A stretch of 64,000 nucleotides of DNA, taken from assembly GCF_900543425.1 (NCBI RefSeq), contig NZ_UQRQ01000015.1:13731-77730 (forward strand), in the 5' to 3' direction. How positions within the stretch are numbered: the first letter of the stretch is position 1; each line of letters starts with the position of its first letter. Positions 17,052-25,883 of the stretch are shown here, one piece after another. The DNA comes from an uncultured Sanguibacteroides sp. (GTDB taxonomy: Bacteria; Bacteroidota; Bacteroidia; Bacteroidales; Marinifilaceae). The notes under the pieces were generated by a model, which saw nothing but the letters and a program-made list of their open reading frames with translations, made no database searches and was not told where the DNA came from. The position numbers and the translations under genes are program-made.

Positions 17052-18248
17052 ATGAAGGAGAGAAGATTTATGTTAGAACCGAAAGATTATAAAATATCCC
17101 GTTTGATTGCCAAACAGTTTGTCCACGGGCTTTCCCCCGGGGAGGAGGAGAAGCTGGAGCGTTGGCTGGCTGAAGATCCGGATAACCGGAGATTGTATGA
17201 CCGGATTATGGATTCGGGTAATAAATCGGAGCGGGATAAATACGTGGAAGGCTTAGATATTGAAAAAGAATGGAAAGCGGTTGAAAAACAGATATTTCCT
17301 TACAAAAAGAGAAACCGGAGGTTAGGTTGGGGAATCGGAATTGCCGCTTCGATAGCTTTGCTGGTCGGGGTCGGTATGTGGTTTTTTCAACAACGGGAAC
17401 AGGTTGTTCCGCCTGCCGAATTTGCCGGTATTCAGGTAGGAACATCCAAGGCGATTTTAATTACGTCCGAGGGGAAACAGATCGAATTGCAGGATAGTAG
17501 TGTTCAACAGATCGTTTTAAATAACGGCGTCGTGGCTTTAAACAATGGAAAGAGTGTGGCCTTGCAAGGAGGGAAACAGGATACGGTAGCGCAGGAGATT
17601 CGTTATTCCACGATTCGTATTCCGCGGGGGGGAGAATATAACCTGACCCTGTCCGATAATACCCGGGTGTATTTAAACTCTGATTCGGAGATTCGTTTCC
17701 CGGAGCAATTCGGAGAGGGAAAACGAGAAGTGTTTTTAACGGGAGAAGCATTTTTTATGGTGGCGAAAGACAAGAAACATCCTTTTGTTGTCAATACACC
17801 GGGTAAATTACAAATAGAGGTTTTAGGAACGGAATTTAACGTGCAGGCTTATACCGACGAGGAGGACATCGAGGCGACCCTAAACGAGGGTGCGGTTCGG
17901 GTGGTTTCGGGTGATCAGTCTATCGAATTGCACCCGAATCAGCAAGCTGTTTACAATAAAAAAAGTGGGGAACTCTCTTCGCGGGAAGTGGATGCCGATG
18001 CTTATTCTGCTTGGAAAGACGGGCGCTTTGTCATGAAAAACGAGACGTTGGAATCGATTATGACCCGGTTGAGCAGATGGTATGATATTCATGTTTTCTA
18101 CGTGAACGAGGAGGTGAGAGACTATCATTTCTCCGGGGAACTGGAGCGTTATGAAGATTTTCCGGAAGCCTTGAAAATGTTAGAGAAATCGGCAAAGATC
18201 TCTTTTGAGATCAACAAAAACAACGTGGTGGTGCGTAAAAGAATGTAA
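17052..18248 (+). CDS. FecR family anti-sigma regulator (module B)
   Basis: The 398-residue protein has the FecR plan. An N-terminal cytoplasmic segment (residues 1-90) contains LIAKQFVHGLSPGEEEKLERW. One transmembrane helix covers about 95-115 (GIGIAASIALLVGVGMWFF). The periplasmic FecR domain contains IRIPRGGEYNLTLSDNTRVYLN, GEGKREVFLTGEAFFMV and VLGTEFNVQAY. A C-terminal DUF4974-like domain contains FVMKNETLESIMTRLSRWYDI. An internal ATG at 17070 is also possible. It should antagonise the sigma factor encoded at 13549, from which it is separated by the hydrolase/AraC cassette; whether the pair is still co-transcribed is unclear. Confidence 0.92.
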   Translation: MKERRFMLEPKDYKISRLIAKQFVHGLSPGEEEKLERWLAEDPDNRRLYDRIMDSGNKSERDKYVEGLDIEKEWKAVEKQIFPYKKRNRRLGWGIGIAASIALLVGVGMWFFQQREQVVPPAEFAGIQVGTSKAILITSEGKQIELQDSSVQQIVLNNGVVALNNGKSVALQGGKQDTVAQEIRYSTIRIPRGGEYNLTLSDNTRVYLNSDSEIRFPEQFGEGKREVFLTGEAFFMVAKDKKHPFVVNTPGKLQIEVLGTEFNVQAYTDEEDIEATLNEGAVRVVSGDQSIELHPNQQAVYNKKSGELSSREVDADAYSAWKDGRFVMKNETLESIMTRLSRWYDIHVFYVNEEVRDYHFSGELERYEDFPEALKMLEKSAKISFEINKNNVVVRKRM

Positions 18249-18271
18249 TAGAATTTGAGTGTTAAATAAAA

Positions 18272-18302
18272 AAGCAGAAGATATTGGTCCTATCTTCTGC
18301 TT
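18272..18302 (+). terminator. Terminator-like hairpin between FecR B and SusC B
   Basis: AAGCAGAAGATA and TATCTTCTGCTT form a perfect 12-base-pair stem with a 7-base loop. It lies 23 bases after the FecR stop and 60 bases before SusC, matching the position of the weaker hairpin in module A. It probably uncouples high SusCD expression from low regulator expression. Confidence 0.65.
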
Positions 18303-18362
18303 GTAAATTGAGTTTAGATAACGATTAACAAATCGATTATTAATCATTAAGCATGTAAAAGT

Positions 18363-21300
18363 ATGAAAAAAAACGGAATCGGGGTCTTTGATGAGAATCA
18401 AAGATTGCTAAAAATGCGATTTATTTTTAAACGCTGCGTTCTTCTTCTGTTTATGTCGATTTTCTTTTTGCAGGCCAATGCTGCCCGGCAAGTTGTAAAA
18501 TTGACCATGAACATGAAAAATGCCACAATTGATGAAATCATTACAAGCATGAGTAAAGAGACGAGCTATCGTTTCTTGTACCAGGTAGAAGAGGTCCTAA
18601 AATATGGAAAAAGAGACCTTAACGTAAAAAATGCAGCTTTAGAAGAAGTTTTAAATCAGCTGTTAAAAGGAACTTCCCTTTCTTATGAAATCCAGAACGA
18701 GGTAGTGATCATTACTCCTGTAAAAGACGAGAAAAAAGAGGAAAAGAAAAGAGTAATCAAAGGAAAGGTCATTGATACTCAAAAAATACCTTTACCCGGC
18801 GTAACGGTGGTGATCAAAGGTACGACCTTGGGTGTATCAACGGATATTAATGGAAAATTTACCATTGAAATACCCAAACAGGACACGACCATTCTTGTCT
18901 TCACTTTTATCGGAATGGAAAAAGTAGAACATCGCCTGAGCAAGGACCCGAAAGACGATGAGAAAGAGTTGGTTATCACGATGAAGGAAGAGGTAAAAGA
19001 GGTGGAAGAGGTGGTGGTTACCGGATACGCTAATATTAAGAAGGAAAGCTTTACGGGTAGTTCGGTTTCTATTAAGAGAGAAGATTTGTTGAAGGTTTCG
19101 AAAACGAGTGTGATAAAGGCATTGTCGACTTTCGATCCCTCTTTTCGGATACAACAAAATAATAAATGGGGGTCGGATCCGAACGCTGTTCCGGAAATGT
19201 ATATTAGAGGCCGTTCCGGTATCGGGGTGAAGGATCTGGATAAGGATGCTCTGTCCAAATCTTCGTTAAAAAACAATCCGAATCTTCCGGTATTTATTAT
19301 GGATGGATTCGAGGTAAGTGTTCAGAAGGTGTACGATATGGACCCGATGCGGATAGAGAATATACAAATTCTAAAGGATGCTTCGGCTACAGCCATGTAC
19401 GGATCCCGGGCGGCAAACGGTGTTGTGGTGATTACGACGGTAGCCCCAAAGCCGGGAGAAGTGGTCATTACGTACAGTTTGACCGGAGAACTTTCAATGC
19501 CCGACCTTTCCGATTATAATTTGGCAAATGCTGCTGAGAAGTTGGAAATCGAAAGAAAATCAGGATTGTATGATCCGAATGTTGCTTTCGGAGGTGGGGG
19601 AGGTTGGACGTCGGCTTTAAATGAATATAATAGACGTTTGGTGCGTGTAAAAGAGGGGGTTACTACGGATTGGCTCTCTTTGCCTTTACGGAATGCTTTC
19701 AAACATAAACACTCCTTATCTGTTGAAGGGGGTAACAATGATTTACGATATGGTCTTGATGTCAGTTATAAAAACGATAATGGTGTGATGAAAGATTCCT
19801 ACCGGGATAATTTGGATTTAGGTTTTCACATCGATTACCGGATAGGGAAATGGTTGCAGGTGGTAAATTATATAGAATACAGTTATACGGATGCTACCGA
19901 ATCTCCTTATGGTGATTTTAGCGATTATGCTCATTTACAACCGTATGACCGTCCTTATGACAAACAAGGTAACCTTATTCGGGAGTTGGAATTTTCTAAA
20001 AAGAGTGATAATGTAGGAAAGAATAATCCTTTGTACGAGGCATTATTGAATAATTTCCAGTACGATAAATCGGATACTTTTATCGAACGTATGATGGCTC
20101 AGATTTACGTGACGGATCATTTTCAATTAAAAGGACAGTTTGCCATAACGAAATCCATATCTAAAAATGAACGTTTTGTTGATCCTAAATCTTCAAAAAT
20201 ATCTTCAACGGAATATATGGGAGACCTTTATATCGATAAAGGAGAAGAAACCAAATGGGATGCACAGGTGGGTGTTTATTACACAAGAGTGTTTGGAAAT
20301 GCACATGCCTTGAATGCTTCTTTGGTGATGAATGCGACGAACACGAAAACAGAGAGCACTTCGTCTCATTATCGGGGATTTCCGTCCGGAAAGTATCACT
20401 CTCCTAATTTTGCTGCAGAAGTTTATAATAAACCCTCGAAATCTGAGAATCTAACTCGATTGGTCGGTTTTCTTTTGTTAGCCAACTATACCTGGAATGA
20501 TATTTATTTGGCAGACCTTTCTGTCCGGTTTGACGGTTCATCCGAATTCGGGTTGGATCAGAAATGGGCGCCTTTTTGGTCCGGAGGTTTGGGAATCAAT
20601 GTGCATAATTACAGTTTTTTAAAGGATAGTGAAGTAATAACCCGTTTAAAATTAAGAGGTTCTTACGGTCAGACCGGAAAAACCAACTTTGCCCCTTACA
20701 ATGCAAAAACGATTTACAAGACTTTTGATCGTTGGTATATAGCCGGGTTCGGAGTTGGCTTACGGGCTTTGGGAAACAAAGATTTGAAATGGGAGACAAC
20801 GAATAAGATGAATATTGGTACGGACTTAGGCTTTTGGAATGAGCGTATCGCTTTGAATTTTGATTATTACAGGGATAAGACGGTAGATTTAATTACGGAT
20901 GTTACTCTACCCGGTTCTTCCGGATTCTCTTCGTATAAAAGTAATATGGGAGAGACTTTGAATGAAGGTTTTGAAATCAGAACTCAATTTGATGTTGTAA
21001 AAAGTAATAACGGTTTGTACGTGGCATTGTGGGGGAATATGAGCCATAACAAAAATAAAATTTTAAAGATTTCCGATGCTTTAAAACAGTATAACGGTCA
21101 GGTAGACGATTATTATGCCGATGCGGAAGAGAGTCAAGAGCAAGTTCTCTGGTGGGATAAGACAATGGAAGAATATGCCAAACCGTTGATGAAATATGAA
21201 GAAGGAGCTTCTTTGACGTCCATTTTCGGTGTCCGTTCTTTGGGTATCGATCCGACAACCGGTAAAGAGTTATATATCTATCGGAACGGTCAGGTTAGTA

Positions 21301-21800
21301 ATCAATGGAAGGCATCACAACAAGTTGTACTTGGAAATACGGAGCCGACTGCCAGTGGTGCTTTCGGGGTAAATGCTACTTATAAAGGCTTTAGTTTATT
21401 TGCTTCTTTCTCTTATGAATGGGGAAAACAGATTTACAATGAAACCTTAGTCAATAGTGTGGAAAATGCGGATATCGAAAACAGTAACGTGGACAAACGC
21501 GTACTGACTCAACGTTGGGAGAAACCGGGAGACATAGCTCCGTTAAAAGATATTAAGAATAGAGATGCGGTAACTCTGCCTACTTCCCGTTTTGTACAGG
21601 ATGAGAATGTATTATCATTAAGTACCTTGACGTTGAGTTATGACTTTAAACAAGATTTATTACGGAAAATTTATTTAAGAACGCTTAATCTGGAATTCCA
21701 AATGAACGATATTTTCCGTTTGTCCAGTGTAAAACAGGAACGAGGAACCAGCTATCCGTTTGCAAGAAGTATAAATTTTACCTTACGTGCAACTTTTTAG
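18363..21800 (+). CDS. SusC/RagA-family TonB-linked outer membrane receptor with STN domain (module B)
   Basis: The protein has 1,145 residues. A basic leader of about 17 residues precedes the hydrophobic core of the signal peptide (CVLLLFMSIFFLQANA), so the internal ATG at 18414 is an alternative start. The STN domain covers about 45-117, the carboxypeptidase-regulatory-like domain about 135-215 (IPLPGVTVVIKGTTLGVSTD), and the plug starts at VVVTGYANI. The RagA-type signature is ILKDASATAMYGSRAANGVV. The barrel ends in LRATF. It closely parallels the module A receptor, including the RGRSG and NLPVFIMDGFEVSVQKVYDMDP plug motifs, so the two are paralogs. Differences in barrel loops presumably give different cargo. 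SusD follows after 12 bases. Confidence 0.95.
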   Translation: MKKNGIGVFDENQRLLKMRFIFKRCVLLLFMSIFFLQANAARQVVKLTMNMKNATIDEIITSMSKETSYRFLYQVEEVLKYGKRDLNVKNAALEEVLNQLLKGTSLSYEIQNEVVIITPVKDEKKEEKKRVIKGKVIDTQKIPLPGVTVVIKGTTLGVSTDINGKFTIEIPKQDTTILVFTFIGMEKVEHRLSKDPKDDEKELVITMKEEVKEVEEVVVTGYANIKKESFTGSSVSIKREDLLKVSKTSVIKALSTFDPSFRIQQNNKWGSDPNAVPEMYIRGRSGIGVKDLDKDALSKSSLKNNPNLPVFIMDGFEVSVQKVYDMDPMRIENIQILKDASATAMYGSRAANGVVVITTVAPKPGEVVITYSLTGELSMPDLSDYNLANAAEKLEIERKSGLYDPNVAFGGGGGWTSALNEYNRRLVRVKEGVTTDWLSLPLRNAFKHKHSLSVEGGNNDLRYGLDVSYKNDNGVMKDSYRDNLDLGFHIDYRIGKWLQVVNYIEYSYTDATESPYGDFSDYAHLQPYDRPYDKQGNLIRELEFSKKSDNVGKNNPLYEALLNNFQYDKSDTFIERMMAQIYVTDHFQLKGQFAITKSISKNERFVDPKSSKISSTEYMGDLYIDKGEETKWDAQVGVYYTRVFGNAHALNASLVMNATNTKTESTSSHYRGFPSGKYHSPNFAAEVYNKPSKSENLTRLVGFLLLANYTWNDIYLADLSVRFDGSSEFGLDQKWAPFWSGGLGINVHNYSFLKDSEVITRLKLRGSYGQTGKTNFAPYNAKTIYKTFDRWYIAGFGVGLRALGNKDLKWETTNKMNIGTDLGFWNERIALNFDYYRDKTVDLITDVTLPGSSGFSSYKSNMGETLNEGFEIRTQFDVVKSNNGLYVALWGNMSHNKNKILKISDALKQYNGQVDDYYADAEESQEQVLWWDKTMEEYAKPLMKYEEGASLTSIFGVRSLGIDPTTGKELYIYRNGQVSNQWKASQQVVLGNTEPTASGAFGVNATYKGFSLFASFSYEWGKQIYNETLVNSVENADIENSNVDKRVLTQRWEKPGDIAPLKDIKNRDAVTLPTSRFVQDENVLSLSTLTLSYDFKQDLLRKIYLRTLNLEFQMNDIFRLSSVKQERGTSYPFARSINFTLRATF

Positions 21801-21812
21801 AACTTAGGTAAT

Positions 21813-23339
21813 ATGAAAAAATATAGATTTTTATTTTTATTGTTTTTACCATTCTTTATATCGGGATGTAACGAATGGTTGAACGTGAAACCGGAGGATG
21901 AAATTGATGAAGAGGATCTTTTTAATTCTGCCGACGGTTTTCGTCATGCCCTGAATGGTGTTTATTATACCATGGGAACAAAGAATTTGTATGGAATGAA
22001 TATGAGTTGGGGAATTGTAGATGCCTTGGGGCAAGTGTACGATTATACTTATGGTTCCAATAATATGAAACCCATGGAATATGGAGCTGCCAAATACAGT
22101 TGGGATAACGAGAATCTGAAGCCGGAGCTCGAATCCATGTGGAACGAGACGTATAATATCGTGGCCAATTGCAATAATCTTATAAAGAATATAGAAAATA
22201 CCGACCCGGATATTTTCCCCCTGAAAGAACGGGAAAAAGCAATGATTTGGGGAGAAGCCTTGGGTTTACGTGCTTTTTTGCAGTTCGATATGTTGCGTTT
22301 GTTTGCTTCGGCACCTGTAACTCAACCCGGAGGTAGAAAATTTATTCCTTATATAAATACGTATCCGTCTTATGTTTCAAATAAAAAAACAGTGGATGAG
22401 TGTCTGACATTGGTTATAGAGGATTTGAAACAAGCTAAAAAATTGCTTTGGCAGATTGATACTGCTAAATCATTTACTCCGTCGGTAACTTTTGAGATGT
22501 CCGGAACGGGAGATAATATCTTTTTCTACCGAAGGGGGTATCATATGAATTATTGGGCCGCAACAGCTTTATTGGCACGGGTTTATTTATATGCCCAGAA
22601 AGAGACGGAGGCATTGGAGCAGGCGAATGAAATAATCACTTTTGTTGCCAAGAACAGTGCTTTTCCGTTTAGTACCTCTTCCGGTGGTTCAAAATTGTAC
22701 AGAGACGTGATTTTTGGTTTGTACGTGATCGATCTACCGGAATTAAATCAAAAAATAAATGATATTACGGATGAAGACAAGGCTACCTTCTTATGTATAT
22801 CCGAAATTGAAGATAATTATTTCGGGAAAGATTTAACATATGATGATAATCTTGAAACATTTATTTCTAATGATTGTCGTTATACAAATTGGATACATGA
22901 CTGGGAAAATTACAACTCTTATTATCGACTGAAAAAATATGATGATCCTACCAGTGGCGGTTCTACGCAGATCGAGATCAGTAAAACATTGGTTCCGTTG
23001 ATTCGAATGAGCGAGATCTATTATATGGCTGCTGAAATTTTAGCTAAAAAAGATGCTGCCGGATTGGCAAAGGCAAAAACTTATTTGAATTATGTAAAGG
23101 AGGGACGGGGTTTGAAAAAAACGGATCAATCTATAATAGACGTGTCGAATGCAACTACAGAAACATTCAATCATTTGTTAATTAATGATATGCGTCGAGA
23201 TTGGATAGGTGAAGGTCAGACTTTTTACCTGTATAAGCGTTTGAATAAAAATATTCCGACAGAGTCGGGTAAAACGATAACGGCTTCAGAGGAACATTTT
23301 GTTGTGCCTTTGCCGGATAGTGAAACTAATATTAATTAA
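21813..23339 (+). CDS. RagB/SusD-family surface nutrient-binding lipoprotein (module B)
   Basis: The 508-residue lipoprotein has the lipobox FISGC followed by NEWLNVKPEDE. SusD-type helical repeats include GEALGLRAFLQFDMLRLFAS and MNYWAATALLARVYLYAQKE. The C-terminal segments are IRMSEIYYMAAEILAKKD and GEGQTFYLYKRLN. It is the same length as its module A paralog and probably forms the lid of SusC B at the surface. The start is 12 bases after the SusC stop. Confidence 0.94.
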   Translation: MKKYRFLFLLFLPFFISGCNEWLNVKPEDEIDEEDLFNSADGFRHALNGVYYTMGTKNLYGMNMSWGIVDALGQVYDYTYGSNNMKPMEYGAAKYSWDNENLKPELESMWNETYNIVANCNNLIKNIENTDPDIFPLKEREKAMIWGEALGLRAFLQFDMLRLFASAPVTQPGGRKFIPYINTYPSYVSNKKTVDECLTLVIEDLKQAKKLLWQIDTAKSFTPSVTFEMSGTGDNIFFYRRGYHMNYWAATALLARVYLYAQKETEALEQANEIITFVAKNSAFPFSTSSGGSKLYRDVIFGLYVIDLPELNQKINDITDEDKATFLCISEIEDNYFGKDLTYDDNLETFISNDCRYTNWIHDWENYNSYYRLKKYDDPTSGGSTQIEISKTLVPLIRMSEIYYMAAEILAKKDAAGLAKAKTYLNYVKEGRGLKKTDQSIIDVSNATTETFNHLLINDMRRDWIGEGQTFYLYKRLNKNIPTESGKTITASEEHFVVPLPDSETNIN

Positions 23340-23346
23340 TACAATT

Positions 23347-24108
23347 ATGAGATCTTTTATTGTTTTTGCGTTAATATTGATAGGAGGGTTGACCTCCTGT
23401 GATAGAAAAGGGATTGAAGAATTTTCCGATAATAGGGTATTTCTTTCTTTTGTAGCGGATGCGACGGTAGATAGTACTATATTATCCTTTAGGACCTATA
23501 ATGAAGATAGAGTTTCAGTAGAGATTCCAATAAGAACCAGAGGAAAATGGTTAACTGAGAGCCGGGGATTTAGAGTGTCTGCTGATCCTAAGTTGACAAC
23601 ATTGCCAACCGAGTTATATGAATTGCCAGAAAAATGTGAGTTTTCTGCCGGGCAGGAATTAGATACAATAACGATTACTTTTCTGAATGATCCCCGGTTA
23701 GCCGAGAATGCCTATCGTTTTGTATTGCAAATAGATGAAAGCGAGGATGTGAAAGTTGCTGCTGATGTAAAGTATCAACGAGCTATATTTCAGGTGTCTG
23801 ACAAATTGGAACGTCCGAAATGGTGGACGGAGTTGGATGGAGGATATGGTGGAAGTCCATCATTTAATGTAGCGGAAAGTTATTATCTCGGAGATTATTC
23901 GGAGACGAAATATATCATGTTTTTGGAAGAATTGGCTAAGGATGATATTGTTTTTGACGGAAAAGACCGCATGGTGTTAAAAAAATATTCTCAACGATTA
24001 AAGTACCGGGTAGAGGCCTTTAATAATGATCAGGCTAATCAAGATGCCGGATTGACACCGTTAAAAGATGAAAATGGCGAAAAAATAGTAATTCCTGTTG
24101 TAGGTTAA
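23347..24108 (+). CDS. DUF4843 domain lipoprotein (module B)
   Basis: The chosen ATG at 23347, 7 bases after the SusD stop, gives a short lipoprotein signal (LILIGGLTSC followed by DRKG). The open frame extends back to 23299 inside SusD. The protein has 253 residues and is beta rich. The conserved C-terminal section (KLERPKWWTELDGG, ESYYLGDYSETKYIMFLEEL) matches that of the module A paralog. It is likely an accessory surface lipoprotein of the SusCD complex; its exact role is unknown. Confidence 0.83.
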   Translation: MRSFIVFALILIGGLTSCDRKGIEEFSDNRVFLSFVADATVDSTILSFRTYNEDRVSVEIPIRTRGKWLTESRGFRVSADPKLTTLPTELYELPEKCEFSAGQELDTITITFLNDPRLAENAYRFVLQIDESEDVKVAADVKYQRAIFQVSDKLERPKWWTELDGGYGGSPSFNVAESYYLGDYSETKYIMFLEELAKDDIVFDGKDRMVLKKYSQRLKYRVEAFNNDQANQDAGLTPLKDENGEKIVIPVVG

Positions 24109-24120
24109 AAAGGCAAGAAT

Positions 24121-25776
24121 ATGAAAAATAATGTATTATGGATATTGATTGCATTCTTGGTTGTCGGTTGTTTAGACGATAAAAGCAATTATGATTATAA
24201 GGATATAAACGATTTTGACAATTGGCAGAATGTGGGTGTGAAGAACATTCAGGATAGTTATACGCTTTATCCGGGAGAGTCCGTAACATTGGAACCCAAA
24301 GTACGCTTTTCGATAGATACGTTAAATCCTGACGCTACTTATGCTTGGTATATAGAGAAAGATAATAAACTGACGAAAGTTTGTGATCAACTGTTTTATA
24401 CGCATGAAGCAGTTGTGATTGGAGAATATAGACTGATATTATCTGCAACTGATAATAAAACAGGGGTGGTATTTAGTCATGGAGTTGACATAACGGTTGT
24501 GTCTCCCTGGAAAAACGGCTGGATGGTACTGTCGAAGGGCGGATCGGGAGAATCACAGCTCTCGATGATTCTTTCTAAAAAGCAATCTAAATTTGTAGTG
24601 GATATTGAGACCGGAAAGGAGAAGAGTGTGGATACTGTAGTCTATATTGGACAGAATATAAATGTTGTTCCCAATTTAGGTCGGGAACCGTATAAATTAG
24701 TTGAAAATTTTATTTATGAAGAGTATGCTTATGATGTTGATCTTCAGGATGAGGTGATGGTTCTTCAAGCCAGTGGTCCCGTGGAGTTAAACGGAAATGA
24801 TTTGTCTGTAATCGGTTCGACTAAAGATGAGTTTTTTGATGGAGTGCCCGCCAACTTCGATCCCGTGAATGCCGCTCTTTCCTGGGGAGGAAAATGGTTG
24901 TTAAGTAGTGACAATTATGTGTATGAGGCGACTATGTCCGTTGCTACAGATTTGCATTCCGGTCGTTACTTTAAGGAACCGATATTCAACAAAAAGAAAA
25001 TAAAACAATTGCTGCCTTATTGGAAAGCTTCTCCTTATGGGAATATTGCAGTTATCGGAATCGACGAAAACAATACCTTTTTCGGAATTGTAGACCAATG
25101 TAGCGTTAAAAATTATTACGAAGGTGATTTTACAATTGTTGCCGGTGGAAATTATACAGGTAGTTTCATGGAATTGGGTAGCCTTAAGGGTGCAGATGAA
25201 TCTTTGTTTAAAAACATCGATGGTGAATATATTTTTCATGCATGGGAAGACTATCCGCGTAACAAAGGAATTTATCTTTCTATCTTAAAAAGAGGGAGTG
25301 ATTATTATTGGCATAATTACACCTTTGAATTTGATGGATATCGTTACAAGCCGGGGATGAAAATGATTGTGTCAAAAAGTAAGAGCGGTCTTTTGGATGC
25401 TTCTGTTATGAATAGATATCAGGCTGCAAGCGTATTACCGTGGAAAAAACTATTGATGATTGCGAGTGGTAATACCTTGCATGGCTTTGATTATGTCAGA
25501 AGCGTTGCAGGTTTTGTTCGGATACTCAATGCACCGGTTTACGGATCTGAAATTGTAGATATTGCTGTAAAGGATTATAAATCAGATAAAAATAATGCAC
25601 ATTTGGCGGTGGCTTTAAAATCCGGTGAGATTTATGTATACGAAGTAAAGTACGATAAAGGAGAAGAGACGGTAGAGTTATTGGAAATTTATCATAAGGA
25701 CGGATTCGGGGAGATTGTGGATTTGGAATATAAATTCGGATCCGGATCAAGGCCGGGATCTAGTGGTTTATATTAG
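24121..25776 (+). CDS. PKD-like family surface lipoprotein (module B)
   Basis: The 551-residue lipoprotein has the lipobox LVVGC followed by LDDKSNYDYKDIND. The N-terminal PKD/Ig-like region (about residues 35-130, including LYPGESVTLEPKVRF and YAWYIEKDNKL) is followed by SPWKNGWMVLSKGG, the junction also seen in the module A paralog. The rest is rich in short strands and resembles a propeller. It starts 12 bases after the DUF4843 stop and is the last gene of module B before the peptidase battery. Confidence 0.85.
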   Translation: MKNNVLWILIAFLVVGCLDDKSNYDYKDINDFDNWQNVGVKNIQDSYTLYPGESVTLEPKVRFSIDTLNPDATYAWYIEKDNKLTKVCDQLFYTHEAVVIGEYRLILSATDNKTGVVFSHGVDITVVSPWKNGWMVLSKGGSGESQLSMILSKKQSKFVVDIETGKEKSVDTVVYIGQNINVVPNLGREPYKLVENFIYEEYAYDVDLQDEVMVLQASGPVELNGNDLSVIGSTKDEFFDGVPANFDPVNAALSWGGKWLLSSDNYVYEATMSVATDLHSGRYFKEPIFNKKKIKQLLPYWKASPYGNIAVIGIDENNTFFGIVDQCSVKNYYEGDFTIVAGGNYTGSFMELGSLKGADESLFKNIDGEYIFHAWEDYPRNKGIYLSILKRGSDYYWHNYTFEFDGYRYKPGMKMIVSKSKSGLLDASVMNRYQAASVLPWKKLLMIASGNTLHGFDYVRSVAGFVRILNAPVYGSEIVDIAVKDYKSDKNNAHLAVALKSGEIYVYEVKYDKGEETVELLEIYHKDGFGEIVDLEYKFGSGSRPGSSGLY

Positions 25777-25804
25777 TATGTTGTTTTAGTGTTTCGATAA
25801 ATAG

Positions 25805-25829
25805 TCGAGGGGAGTTAAACTCCCTTCGA
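25805..25829 (+). terminator. Hairpin between module B and the peptidase battery
   Basis: TCGAGGGGAGT and ACTCCCTTCGA pair around a short AT-rich loop, followed by a T-rich stretch (TCTATTCTTGTTGTTTG). It may be a partial terminator separating the import genes from the S9 genes. Confidence 0.5.
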
Positions 25830-25883
25830 TCTATTCTTGTTGTTTGTTCGTGTGGGTAATTGTATGTAAATCAGAAAAAACGT

